The translations under genes were made by a program, and so were the position numbers. Below are positions 1 to 9,260 of a DNA stretch of 32,618 bases, piece after piece. Below the pieces are notes generated by a model, which worked only from the letters and a program-made list of their open reading frames with translations, did no database searches and was not told the origin of the DNA. Origin of the DNA: Pseudomonadota bacterium (GTDB taxonomy: Bacteria; Pseudomonadota; Gammaproteobacteria; Burkholderiales; Burkholderiaceae_C); NCBI GenBank assembly GCA_021847345.1, contig JAJZTW010000049.1, positions 1 to 32,618 on the forward strand, read 5' to 3'. Within the stretch, counting starts at the first letter, position 1; every line of letters starts with the position of its first letter.

Positions 1-3000
1 CGCGCGGAACCCGGGCGCAGCATCAGCTTCGACGCCGGCGTGCTCAGCGACATCGAGGCCTTCGACGCCGGCTTTTTCGGCATTTCCCCGCGCGAAGCGC
101 AACTGCTCGACCCGCAGCAACGCCTGCTGCTGGAGCTGGCCTGGCAGGCCTTCGAGCACGCCGGCATCAAGCCCTCGGCCGCCTCCGGCAGCGACTGCGC
201 GGTGTACCTGGGCATTTCCGGGCTGGACTACGGCATGCGCGTGCTCGACGACCTGTCGGTGCTGGGCGCGCACACCATGACCGGCAACACCATGAGCGTT
301 GCCGCCAACCGCCTGTCCTACGTGTTCGACCTGCGCGGCCCCAGCGTGGCGGTGGACACCGCCTGCTCGTCGTCGCTGGTCGCGCTGCACCACGCCTGCT
401 CGGTGCTGCGCCAGGGCCAATGCGGCATGGCGCTGGCCGGCGGCGTCAACCTGCTGCTGCACCCCTACCCCTTCGTCGGCTTCACCAAGGCCTCGATGCT
501 GTCGGCGCAAGGCCGCTGCCGCCCCTTCGCCGAGGGCGCCGACGGCTACGTGCGCGCCGAGGGAGGCGCGCTGCTGCTGCTCAAGCCGCTGGCGCAGGCC
601 CTCGCCGACGGCGACACCGTGCACGGCGTGATCCGCGCCAGCGGGGTCAACACCGACGGCGCGCGCAAGAGCGGGCTGACCATTCCCAGCGGCGCCGCGC
701 AGGCCGAACTCATGCGCGGCGTGCTCGAGCAGGCCGGCCTGCGTGCCGATGAGGTCGACTACGTGGAAGCCCACGGCACCGGAACGCGCATCGGCGACCC
801 CATCGAGGCCGGCGCCATCGGCGCCGTCTACGGCAGCGGCAGCGGCCGGCGCGACGCCGAGCGGGCGCTTCCCATCGGCTCCATCAAGAGCAACCTCGGG
901 CACCTGGAGCCGGCCTCCGGCATGGCCGGGCTGCTCAAGGCCCTGCTCAGCCTCAAGCACGGCGCCGTGCCGCCGACCCGGCTGAGCGGACGTCTCAACC
1001 CCGACATCGATTTCGACAAGCTGGGCCTGCGGGTGGTGCAGCAGCCCGAGCCGCTGCAGCGCGGCGAGCGGCCGCTGCGCGCCGCCGTCAACTCCTTCGG
1101 CTTCGGCGGGGTCAACGCCCACGTGATCCTGGATCAGCCCCCGGTCGCCCCCCCGGCCGCGCCCGCTGCGCAGGCCACCAAGCCACAGGCCGCCTCCGCC
1201 TCCGCCCCCACCCCTGCCACCCAGCGCGAGGCCCCCTGCCCGCTGCTGCTGGGCGCCCACGACGCCGCCGCGCTGCGCGCACTGGCGCGCAGCTACGCCG
1301 AATGCCTGGGCGACGACCCCGCCGGGCGCGCCGCCGTGGCCCAGGCCGCGTGGCAGCAGCGCGAGTGGCTGCCCGAACGCCTGGCCCTTGCCGACGTCGC
1401 CGCCCCCGGCGCCGCGCAGGCGCTGCGCGACTTCGCCGACGGCGCCGCGGCGCCGGCCGTGCTGCACGAGCGCGTGTTGCCCGAGCACGCCACCCAGGCC
1501 GCCCCGCTGGCCTTCATCTACAGCGGCAACGGCGCGCAATGGGTCGGCATGGGCCGGCGCCTGCGCGCCCACAGCGCGAGCTTCGAACAGGCCCTGCGCG
1601 ACACCGCGTCGCGCATCGCCGCGCTCGGCGGCCCCGACCTGCTCGCCGCGCTGGCCGACGACCACGCCGACGCGCTGGACGACACCGCGGTGGCCCAGCC
1701 CGCGCTGTTCGCGCTGCAGGTGGCCGCCACCTGCGCCCTGCGCGAACTCGGCCTGCGCCCCGCCGCCACCATGGGCCACAGCGTGGGGGAGATCGCCGCC
1801 GCCTGGGCCGCCGGCGCGCTGGAACTGGACGACGCCTGCCGCGTGATCGTCGCGCGCAGCGCCGCGCAAGCCACCACCCGCGGCGCCGGCCGCATGGCCG
1901 CCGTGGGCCTGGGCGCCGAAGCACTGCAACAGCGCCTGCAGGCCCTCGGGCTGGCCGACGCGCTGCAGGTGGGCGCCGACAACAGCCCGCACAACTCCAC
2001 CGTCAGCGGCGACGCGCAAGCCCTGCGCGCGCTGCACGCCGCGCTGCGTGCCGAAGGCGTCGCCTGCCGCGAGCTCGCGCTCGACTACGCCTTCCACAGC
2101 CGCGCCATGGAGCCCATTCGCGAGGCCCTGCTGCACAGCCTGCAAGGCCTGCGCCCGCGCCCCGCCGCACTGCCCATGTTCTCCAGTGTCAGCGGCGGCG
2201 CCATCGCCGGCACGGAACTCGACGCCGAGTACTGGTGGCGCAACGTGCGCGAGCCCGTGCGCTTCGGCCCCGCGCTGCGCGCCATGGCTGCCGCCGGCTC
2301 GCGCCTGTTCCTGGAAATCGGCCCGCACGCCATCCTGCAGCGCTACATCACCGAGAACCTGCAGGCCGCCGGCCACGCCGGCCGCGCGCTGGCCTGCGCC
2401 CCCCGGCGCGAAGACAACGCCGAGCGCCTGCGCGAAGCCGTGCTGCGCTGCGCCATGCTCGGCGCGTCCTTCCAGGCCGACGCCTGGTTCGGCCAGCCGC
2501 TCCGGCAGCATCCGCGCCTGGCGCTGCCCGGCTACCCCTGGCAGCGCCAGCGCCATTGGTACGCCGCCACCACCGAGTCCTACGCGCTGATCGAGCGCCG
2601 CGCCGTGCACCCGCTGCTCGGCTGGCGCCTGCACGAGCCCGCCGCCGCCTGGGAAAACCACGTCGACCCCGCCACCCAGCCCTGGCTGGCCGGGCACCGC
2701 GTGGGGGGTGCCGTGGTGCTGCCCGCCGCCGCCTACGTGGAAATGGCCCTGGCCGCGTCGCGCGAGCATTTCGGGGGGGACAGCCACACCGTGGAAGGCC
2801 TCGACATCGTCTCCCCGGTGGTGTTCGACGGCGAGCACGCGCGCACCCTGCGCCTGCTGTTCGAGCCGCGCGACCTGCGTTTTCGCATCGAGGGCCGCCA
2901 GCGCCTGGGCGACGAGCCCTGGACCCTGCACGCCCAGGGCCGCCTGCTCGGCGCCGTGCCCGCCACGCAAGCCCGCCAGGCCAGCCTGGGCACGCCGCGG

Positions 3001-6000
3001 CCGGCCGCCGAAGCCGGCCCGCACCCGCAGCGCATCGACGGCGACGCGCACTACGCACTGTGCCAGCGCCTGGGCCTCGACTACACCGGGGAATTCCGCG
3101 GCATCGAGCGCATCGAGCTCGACCCCGCCACGCTGCTCGCCGAGCTGCGCGCCGAGTCCCACGGCGGAGCCTGGCTGCTGCCGCCGGCCGTGCTCGACCA
3201 GGCCTTCCAGGCCGTGCTCGGCTGGCTGGCCGCCTCCGGCGGCGCCGACGAGCTCGGCTACCTGCCGGTGGGAATCGGCCGGCTCGACGCCTGGCCCGCC
3301 CCCGCCGGCCAGCCCGCGCGCCCGGTGCGCCGGGTACGCGCCGCGCTGCTGCGCAGCAGCCCGCGCTCGGTGCTGGTGGACTTCGAGCTGCTCGACGCCG
3401 AGGGCCAGGTGCTCGCGCGCCTGCGCGAGTGCCGCTTCCGTGCCGCCGCGCTGGTGGCCCACCCCGCGGGAGTGAGCGCCTGGACCACCGAAGCCCGCCT
3501 GCAACCCGCGGCCCACGCCGCCAAGCGCCCCGAACTGCCCGCCACGGCCGCCTGGCTGGCCGATCTCGCGCACAGCCCGGCCCACGCCCCCGATGCCCAG
3601 GCGCTCGCACTGCACCAGCGCTACCTGGAACAGGCCGCGCCGCTGCTCGAACTGCTGCCGCTGGCCTACGCGCGCGACGCGCTGCGCGAGCTCACCGCGC
3701 CGCACGGCAGGCTGGAGCCGGCGCGCTTCGACGCCTGGAGCCAGGCCCACCCGCTGCTCGCCTGGGCCCTCACCCAGCTCGAGGACGAAGGCCTGCTGCG
3801 CGCGCAGGACGCCGCGGACGAAGTCACCTGGCAGTTGCACGACGACCCGCAACTGCCCGAAGCGCCGCACATCTGGCGCGAGGTGCTCGCCGCCTGTCCC
3901 GAGGCCGGCCCCGAGCTGCTACGCATGGGCCACGCCGGGCGCGCGCTGGCCCGGCTGATGCGCGCCGCCGACCACACCGCCGACCACACCCCCGACAGCG
4001 CCGTCGACAGCACCCCCGACAGCACCTCCCCGGAGCGCGCCGACCCCGCCCCCCTCCCCGCCCCGCTGCCGGCCGACCACGCCGCGCTGCTGCAGACCCC
4101 CGCCTACCGCGGCGCCGAGCAGGCCCTGCTGCAGGCGCTGGACGCGCTGGCCCGCCACTGGCCGGCCGGCCGGCGCATGCGCGTGCTCGAGCTGTGCGCA
4201 GACGACACGGTGCTGTTCGACGCCGCCAGCGCACGCCTGCAAGCCGCCCAGGCCCCTTGCGCGCGCCACCTCGACTGGGTGAGCGCCTGCGCCGACCCCG
4301 ACGCGCTGGCCCGCCTGCAAGGCACCCTGGCCACGCAAGGCGCCCAGCCCGCATCCCCCGGGCGGCGCGCCGTGCCGATGGACGCCCGCGCGCTGCAACC
4401 CGAACTCGCCGACGACGAACCCGCGTTCGACATCGTCGTGCTGCACCACGTGCTGCACCGGGCCGCGCATCCGGCGCGTGCGCTGCGCGCACTGGCCCAG
4501 CGCCTGCAGCCCGACGCCTGCCTGCTGCTGGCCGAACGCCGCCCCGACCACGCCGCGCTGCTGGGCTTCGGGCTCGACCCCGCCTGGTGGCTCGAGTCCG
4601 ACGGCCAGGCCGAGCCCGCGCTGCTCGGCGAGGCCGCATGGCGCAGCTGGCTGAGCGAGCAAGGCTGGCGCGAAACCCTGCCCGTCGCGTGGCCCCCGGC
4701 CCGCAGCGCCGACGCGCTCGACCCCGCCGCCACGCTGCTGGGCAGCTTCGTGCTCAGCGCGCGCCCGCCGGTGCCTGCCCAGCCCACCTCGCTCCCCACC
4801 TCGCTCCCCACCTCGCTGCCTGCCTCGCTCCCCGCCCCCCAGCCGGCAGCCCAACCGACCGGTCCGGCCACCACCTCGGCCGCCGCGCAAGCCCCCGCGA
4901 CCTGCGCGCTACACCTGCTGCAACCGGCGTGGCGCGAAGTGGCCGAGTCCCTCGCCCAGGCGCTGCGCGCCCAGGGCTGCGAGGCGCAGCTGCACGAACC
5001 GCGGGCCGCGCAAGGCGCCAACGCCGCCTTGCCCGACACCACTTGGTCGGACACCACCTTGCCCGACGCATCCCGCCACGTGCTGTTCACCGGCTGCGCC
5101 CAGCCGCGCGCCGACGCCGCCGAGCTGGCGCAACAGGCCGACGCGCTGCGCCGCACCCTGCTGCGCCTGGCTGCCGCCGAAGGCCGCCAGGCCTGCGTGG
5201 TCACGCGAGGCGGCGCGCTGGTCGACGACCCCCAGGTCACCAGCGCCGACCCCGCCGCGGCCGCGCTGTGGGGCCTGGCGCGCGTGGCCGCCAACGAATG
5301 CCACCCGCTGCGCCTGCGCCTGCTCGACCTCGACCCCACGCTGGGCAGCCCCGCCGCGCAGGCAAGCGCGCTGCGCGACGAACTGCTGCACGACGACGGC
5401 GAGGACGAAGTGCTGCTGCGCGGCGCCCCCGCCCCCGAAAGCGCCAGCACCGGCGCCCCGCACGAGCCCGCGCCGCTGCGCCACGTGCCGCGGCTGCGCA
5501 CGCTGGCGCTGGACCACCCCGAACTCAGCGCCGCGCAGGCCGCCGCGCAGGGCCAGGGCTGGCGCCTGGACTTCCGGCTCGCCGGCCAGTTGCGCAACCT
5601 GCACTGGCGCACGGCGCCGCGGCGCGACCCCGGCCCCGGCGAAGTGGAAATCGCCGCCGTCGCCGCCGGCCTGAACTTCCGCGACGTCATGTACGCCATG
5701 GGCCTGCTCGCCGACGAAGCCGTGGAACAAGGCTTCGCCGGCGCCAGCCTGGGCCTGGAAGTGGCCGGGCGCGTGCTGCGCTGCGGCCCCGGCGTGCAGC
5801 ACCTGCAGCCTGGCGACGAGGTGCTGGCCTTCGCCGGCGCCAGTTTCGCCAGCCACGTGGTGGTGCCCGCGCACGCCGTGGCGCGCAAGCCGGCGCACTG
5901 GAGCTTCGCCGAAGCCGCCACCGTGCCCACCGTGTTCTTCACCGTGTGGTACGCGCTGCAGCATCTGGCGCGCCTGCGCCGCGGCGAGCGCGTGCTGGTG

Positions 6001-7812
6001 CACGGCGCCGCCGGCGGCGTGGGCCTGGCCGCCATCCAGGTGGCCCGGCTGCTCGGCGCCGAGGTCTACGCCAGCGCCGGCAGCCCGGCCAAGCGCGAAT
6101 TCCTGCACATGCTCGGCGTGGCCCACGTGCTCGACTCGCGCGACCCCGACTTCGACCGCGAGGTGCTGCGCGCAAGCGGCGGCCAGGGCGTGGACGTGGT
6201 GCTCAACTCGCTGGCCGGCGAAGCCATCACCCGCAACCTGCAATGCCTCAAGCCCTTCGGTCGCTTCATCGAACTCGGCAAGCGCGATTTCTATGAAAAC
6301 ACCCCCGTCGGCCTGCGCCCCTTCCGCAACAACCTGAGCTACTTCGGAGTCGACGCCGACCAGCTCATGCAGCTGCAGCCCGAGCTCGCCCGCGAGATTT
6401 TCAGCGAGGTCATGCAGGCCTTCGCCGACGGCCACCTGCACCCGCTGCCGCACCGCGTGTTCGACGCCGACCACGTGGTCGACGCCTTCCGCCACATGCA
6501 GCTCGCGCGCCAGATCGGCAAGGTGGTGCTCAGCCTGGAGCGCCCCCCCAGCCACATCCGCGCCACCCCGGCGCCGCGACTGCGCCTGCCGGCCGACGCC
6601 AGCTACCTGGTCAGCGGCGGGCTGGGCGGCTTCGGCCTGGCCACCGCCCGCTGGCTGGCCGAGCGCGGCGCGCGCCACCTGGCCCTGCTCGGCCGGCGCG
6701 GCGCCGACACCCCCGGCCTGCAAGGCGCGCTCGACGAACTGCGCGCCCAGGGAGTGCAGGTGCGCGTGTTCGCCTGCGACGTCAGCCAGCGCGAAGCCGT
6801 GGGCCGCGTGCTGGCCGAACTGCGCGCCAACCTGCCTCCGCTGCGCGGCGTGGTGCACGCCGCCATGGTGCTCGACGACGCCCTCATGAACGGGCTCGAC
6901 GAGCAGCGCCTGCAGCGCGTGCTGCAACCCAAGCTCGACGGAGCGTGGAACCTGCACGAACTCACCGCCGCGGACCCGCTGGAGCACTTCGTGCTGTTCT
7001 CGTCGGCCACCACGCTGCTGGGCAACCCGGGCCAGGCCAACTACGTGGCCGCCAACGCCTCGCTCGAGGCCCTGGCCCGCCTGCGCCGAGCTCGCGGCCT
7101 GCCCGGCTGCGCGCTGGCCTGGGGCCCCATTGCCGACGTGGGCGTGCTGACCAGCAACCAGGCCGCGCGCGACCACCTCGAGTCGCGCCTGGGCGTGGCC
7201 CCCATCGCGTCGCGCGACGCGCTGCAAGCCCTGGAGCAGGTGCTGCTGCGCGAGCTGCCCGGCGCCGCGCTGATGAACCTGGACGGCGCCGCGCTGCAAC
7301 GCCTGCTTCCCGCCGCGCGCTCTCCGCGCTTCGCCGAACTGCGCCGGGCCGCGGGCCCGGCCGCCGACGCCTCCGAGCAGGACCTGCGCGCCCACCTGGC
7401 CACGCTGGCACCCGAGCAGGCGCGCGAACTGGTGCGCCGGCAACTGTGCCGCGAGGTGGCCGACATCCTGCGCCTGCCCGCCGACAAGGTCACCCCCGCG
7501 CACTCGGTGTTCGACCTCGGCATGGATTCCCTGATGGCCGTCGAACTCGGCCTGGCGCTGGAGCGGCGCTTCGGCATCCGCGTGCCGCCCATGCTGCTCA
7601 ACGAGAACCCCAGCATCGAGCGCATCGCCGAGCGCCTGCTGTCCCAGCTCACGCCCGCGCAAGGCGACCCCAGCGGCCCGGCCGACGCCACGCACGAACT
7701 CGTGCAGGGCCTGCTCGCCCAGCACGCCGAAACCGAGCAATTGCCACAGGCCGAACAACTCGTGCAGCAGGTGCGCGACGCCGCCGAGGGCGGCACGCGC
7801 CTCATCGCCTGA
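1..7812 (+). CDS. Capsule-locus type I polyketide/fatty acid synthase, KS-AT-DH-(inactive MT)-ER-KR-ACP, 5' partial
   Basis: The frame is open from base 1, and the first in-window residues already lie inside the ketosynthase, so the N terminus is upstream; the GTG at 40 is not the start. Numbering from base 1: KS about 1-375 (Cys122 in DTACSSS, His258 in EAHGTGT, then the SNLGH His motif); AT about 500-800 (Ser594 in GHSVGE; YAFHS suggests malonyl-CoA); DH about 865-1160 (His899 in HxxxGxxxxP, Asp1066); a methyltransferase-like region about 1190-1580 without a SAM-binding glycine motif; ER about 1855-2180 (NADPH motif GAAGGVG); KR about 2200-2420 (GGLGGFG, Tyr in NYVAANA, LDD typical of B-type); ACP with Ser2510 in GMDSL. 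There is no thioesterase. Known family: RkpA of Sinorhizobium and WcbR of Burkholderia pseudomallei, required for capsule-type polysaccharide. Inference: it builds a fully reduced acyl chain released by the alpha-oxoamine synthase 34 bp downstream. Confidence 0.93.
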   Translation, partial: RAEPGRSISFDAGVLSDIEAFDAGFFGISPREAQLLDPQQRLLLELAWQAFEHAGIKPSAASGSDCAVYLGISGLDYGMRVLDDLSVLGAHTMTGNTMSVAANRLSYVFDLRGPSVAVDTACSSSLVALHHACSVLRQGQCGMALAGGVNLLLHPYPFVGFTKASMLSAQGRCRPFAEGADGYVRAEGGALLLLKPLAQALADGDTVHGVIRASGVNTDGARKSGLTIPSGAAQAELMRGVLEQAGLRADEVDYVEAHGTGTRIGDPIEAGAIGAVYGSGSGRRDAERALPIGSIKSNLGHLEPASGMAGLLKALLSLKHGAVPPTRLSGRLNPDIDFDKLGLRVVQQPEPLQRGERPLRAAVNSFGFGGVNAHVILDQPPVAPPAAPAAQATKPQAASASAPTPATQREAPCPLLLGAHDAAALRALARSYAECLGDDPAGRAAVAQAAWQQREWLPERLALADVAAPGAAQALRDFADGAAAPAVLHERVLPEHATQAAPLAFIYSGNGAQWVGMGRRLRAHSASFEQALRDTASRIAALGGPDLLAALADDHADALDDTAVAQPALFALQVAATCALRELGLRPAATMGHSVGEIAAAWAAGALELDDACRVIVARSAAQATTRGAGRMAAVGLGAEALQQRLQALGLADALQVGADNSPHNSTVSGDAQALRALHAALRAEGVACRELALDYAFHSRAMEPIREALLHSLQGLRPRPAALPMFSSVSGGAIAGTELDAEYWWRNVREPVRFGPALRAMAAAGSRLFLEIGPHAILQRYITENLQAAGHAGRALACAPRREDNAERLREAVLRCAMLGASFQADAWFGQPLRQHPRLALPGYPWQRQRHWYAATTESYALIERRAVHPLLGWRLHEPAAAWENHVDPATQPWLAGHRVGGAVVLPAAAYVEMALAASREHFGGDSHTVEGLDIVSPVVFDGEHARTLRLLFEPRDLRFRIEGRQRLGDEPWTLHAQGRLLGAVPATQARQASLGTPRPAAEAGPHPQRIDGDAHYALCQRLGLDYTGEFRGIERIELDPATLLAELRAESHGGAWLLPPAVLDQAFQAVLGWLAASGGADELGYLPVGIGRLDAWPAPAGQPARPVRRVRAALLRSSPRSVLVDFELLDAEGQVLARLRECRFRAAALVAHPAGVSAWTTEARLQPAAHAAKRPELPATAAWLADLAHSPAHAPDAQALALHQRYLEQAAPLLELLPLAYARDALRELTAPHGRLEPARFDAWSQAHPLLAWALTQLEDEGLLRAQDAADEVTWQLHDDPQLPEAPHIWREVLAACPEAGPELLRMGHAGRALARLMRAADHTADHTPDSAVDSTPDSTSPERADPAPLPAPLPADHAALLQTPAYRGAEQALLQALDALARHWPAGRRMRVLELCADDTVLFDAASARLQAAQAPCARHLDWVSACADPDALARLQGTLATQGAQPASPGRRAVPMDARALQPELADDEPAFDIVVLHHVLHRAAHPARALRALAQRLQPDACLLLAERRPDHAALLGFGLDPAWWLESDGQAEPALLGEAAWRSWLSEQGWRETLPVAWPPARSADALDPAATLLGSFVLSARPPVPAQPTSLPTSLPTSLPASLPAPQPAAQPTGPATTSAAAQAPATCALHLLQPAWREVAESLAQALRAQGCEAQLHEPRAAQGANAALPDTTWSDTTLPDASRHVLFTGCAQPRADAAELAQQADALRRTLLRLAAAEGRQACVVTRGGALVDDPQVTSADPAAAALWGLARVAANECHPLRLRLLDLDPTLGSPAAQASALRDELLHDDGEDEVLLRGAPAPESASTGAPHEPAPLRHVPRLRTLALDHPELSAAQAAAQGQGWRLDFRLAGQLRNLHWRTAPRRDPGPGEVEIAAVAAGLNFRDVMYAMGLLADEAVEQGFAGASLGLEVAGRVLRCGPGVQHLQPGDEVLAFAGASFASHVVVPAHAVARKPAHWSFAEAATVPTVFFTVWYALQHLARLRRGERVLVHGAAGGVGLAAIQVARLLGAEVYASAGSPAKREFLHMLGVAHVLDSRDPDFDREVLRASGGQGVDVVLNSLAGEAITRNLQCLKPFGRFIELGKRDFYENTPVGLRPFRNNLSYFGVDADQLMQLQPELAREIFSEVMQAFADGHLHPLPHRVFDADHVVDAFRHMQLARQIGKVVLSLERPPSHIRATPAPRLRLPADASYLVSGGLGGFGLATARWLAERGARHLALLGRRGADTPGLQGALDELRAQGVQVRVFACDVSQREAVGRVLAELRANLPPLRGVVHAAMVLDDALMNGLDEQRLQRVLQPKLDGAWNLHELTAADPLEHFVLFSSATTLLGNPGQANYVAANASLEALARLRRARGLPGCALAWGPIADVGVLTSNQAARDHLESRLGVAPIASRDALQALEQVLLRELPGAALMNLDGAALQRLLPAARSPRFAELRRAAGPAADASEQDLRAHLATLAPEQARELVRRQLCREVADILRLPADKVTPAHSVFDLGMDSLMAVELGLALERRFGIRVPPMLLNENPSIERIAERLLSQLTPAQGDPSGPADATHELVQGLLAQHAETEQLPQAEQLVQQVRDAAEGGTRLIA
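4783..4830 (+). repeat. Four 12-bp tandem units in the PKS linker
   Basis: Units of the form CCCACCTCGCTC start at 4783, 4795, 4807 and 4819; the last one or two are slightly diverged. They encode a repeated T/A-S-L-P in the Pro/Ala-rich linker between the methyltransferase-like region and the reductase part. The 12-bp period keeps frame, so copy-number change would alter only linker length. A comparable low-complexity stretch (repeated DHT and DST) lies at about 3970-4030. Confidence 0.85.
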
Positions 7813-7846
7813 GAACCTGATGGCCTGACCCAACGAGCCCCCCACC

Positions 7847-9229
7847 GTGCACCCCGCCGACGACCCTCCCACCCGCCCCGCGCCCGCCGAGGCCGAGCCC
7901 GGCGCCGCCGCGCGCCCCACCGGCCTGGCCGCGCTGGCCCGCCGGCGCCTGCTCGAGCGCTTGCGCGGCCAGCCCGCGCAGGACGCCGCGGCAGCGCGCC
8001 CGCGCGGCCGGCAGGACCCGCACCCCGACGTGCCGGCCGCCTGGTGCCGCTTCGAGAACCACCCCGCCTACGAGCGCCTGCTGGTGTCGCAGGCAGCGGC
8101 GCAGCGCGTGGGCGTGGACAACCCGTTTTTCCGGGTGCACGAAGGAGCGGCCGGCGCCACCACGCGCATCGACGGGCGCGAGTACGTGAACTTCTCCAGC
8201 TACGACTACCTCGGGCTCAACGGGCACCCGCGCATCGAGCAGGCCGTGCTGCAGGCCGTGCGGCGCTACGGCACCTCCGCCTCGGCCAGCCGCCTGGTGG
8301 CCGGAGAGCGCCCCATCCAGCGCGAGCTCGAGCGCGAACTGGCCGATTGGTACCGCGTGGAGGAATGCGTGGCCTTCGTCAGCGGCCACGCCACCAACGT
8401 GAGCACCATCGGCTGCCTGCTCGGGCCGAAGGACCTGGTGCTGCACGACGCGCTGGTGCACAACAGCGTGCTCGAGGGCATCAAGCTGTCGGGTGCGCAC
8501 CGCCGCGGCTTCGCCCACAACGACTGGCGCCAGCTCGACGAGCTGCTGCACGAGCAGCGCAGCCAGTTCGAGCGCGTGCTCATCGTCATCGAGGGCCTCT
8601 ACAGCATGGACGGCGACGCGCCCGACCTCACGCGATTCGTCGAGGTCAAGCAGCGCCACAAGGCCTGGCTGATGGTCGACGAAGCCCATTCGCTCGGCGT
8701 GCTGGGCACCACCGGCCGCGGCGTGGCCGAGCACTGCCGCATCCCCGGCGACTGCGTCGACATCTGGATGGGCACCCTCAGCAAGAGCCTGGCCGGCTGC
8801 GGCGGCTTCGTCGCCGGCAGCCGCGCGCTGGTGGAACTGCTCAAGTACACCGCCCCCGGCTTCGTCTACAGCGTGGGCCTGTCGCCGGCGCTGGCCGCCG
8901 CTTCGCTGGAAGCGCTGCGCATGCTGCGCGAACAGCCCGAGCGCGTGGACGCGCTGCAGAAAAACGGCGCCTTCCTGTGCGGCTACGCCAAAAGCAAGGG
9001 CATCGACACCGGGCGCTCGCTGGGATTTGCCGTCACCCCGGCCATCACCGGCTCTTCGCTGAAAGCGGTGCAGGCCAGCAACCAGTTGCTCGAACAAGGC
9101 TTCAACGTGCAGCCCATCGTCCACCCAGCGGTGGAGGAAAGGGCCGCGAGGTTGCGATTTTTCGTGTGCGCGTCACACACCCGCGAGCAGATCGCCGGCG
9201 CCGTGGACGCGCTGGCGCGGCTGCTGTGA
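7847..9229 (+). CDS. PLP-dependent alpha-oxoamine synthase (BioF/SPT-like, capsule-lipid type)
   Basis: A 460-aa fold-type I PLP enzyme of the family of 8-amino-7-oxononanoate synthase, 2-amino-3-ketobutyrate CoA ligase and serine palmitoyltransferase, which decarboxylatively condense an amino acid with an acyl thioester. Visible signatures: YDYLGL, GTSASASR, SGHATN, DEAHS (Asp278, His281) and the Schiff-base lysine Lys313 in TLSKS. The first 80 or so residues are a Pro/Ala/Arg-rich extension not found in BioF; GTG 7847 is the first start after the PKS stop, and a shorter start inside the extension is possible. It follows the PKS by 34 bp, as RkpG accompanies RkpA and WcbT accompanies WcbR. 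No other biotin gene is nearby, so a bioF role is unlikely. Inference: it offloads the PKS acyl chain onto an amino acid, giving a sphingoid-like amino ketone. The substrates are unknown. Confidence 0.9.
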   Translation: MHPADDPPTRPAPAEAEPGAAARPTGLAALARRRLLERLRGQPAQDAAAARPRGRQDPHPDVPAAWCRFENHPAYERLLVSQAAAQRVGVDNPFFRVHEGAAGATTRIDGREYVNFSSYDYLGLNGHPRIEQAVLQAVRRYGTSASASRLVAGERPIQRELERELADWYRVEECVAFVSGHATNVSTIGCLLGPKDLVLHDALVHNSVLEGIKLSGAHRRGFAHNDWRQLDELLHEQRSQFERVLIVIEGLYSMDGDAPDLTRFVEVKQRHKAWLMVDEAHSLGVLGTTGRGVAEHCRIPGDCVDIWMGTLSKSLAGCGGFVAGSRALVELLKYTAPGFVYSVGLSPALAAASLEALRMLREQPERVDALQKNGAFLCGYAKSKGIDTGRSLGFAVTPAITGSSLKAVQASNQLLEQGFNVQPIVHPAVEERAARLRFFVCASHTREQIAGAVDALARLL

Positions 9230-9260
9230 GCCCCCCAACATCCAGAACCCGGAGCACGCC

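Noticed and set aside
1302..6296. A 1664-codon plus-strand frame in another frame of the PKS gene, very rich in Arg/Ala/Pro
   Set aside because: It is a compositional shadow of the high-GC PKS; it has no family motif, while the PKS frame carries all catalytic motifs.
4909..7920. A 1003-codon minus-strand frame opposite the PKS
   Set aside because: Antisense shadow rich in Gly/Gln/Val/His, produced by codon bias of the PKS; no recognisable domain.
7847..9229. Biotin-pathway bioF assignment
   Set aside because: No bioA, bioB, bioD or bioC nearby, an N-terminal extension absent from BioF, and the PKS-capsule context favours the RkpG/WcbT type.
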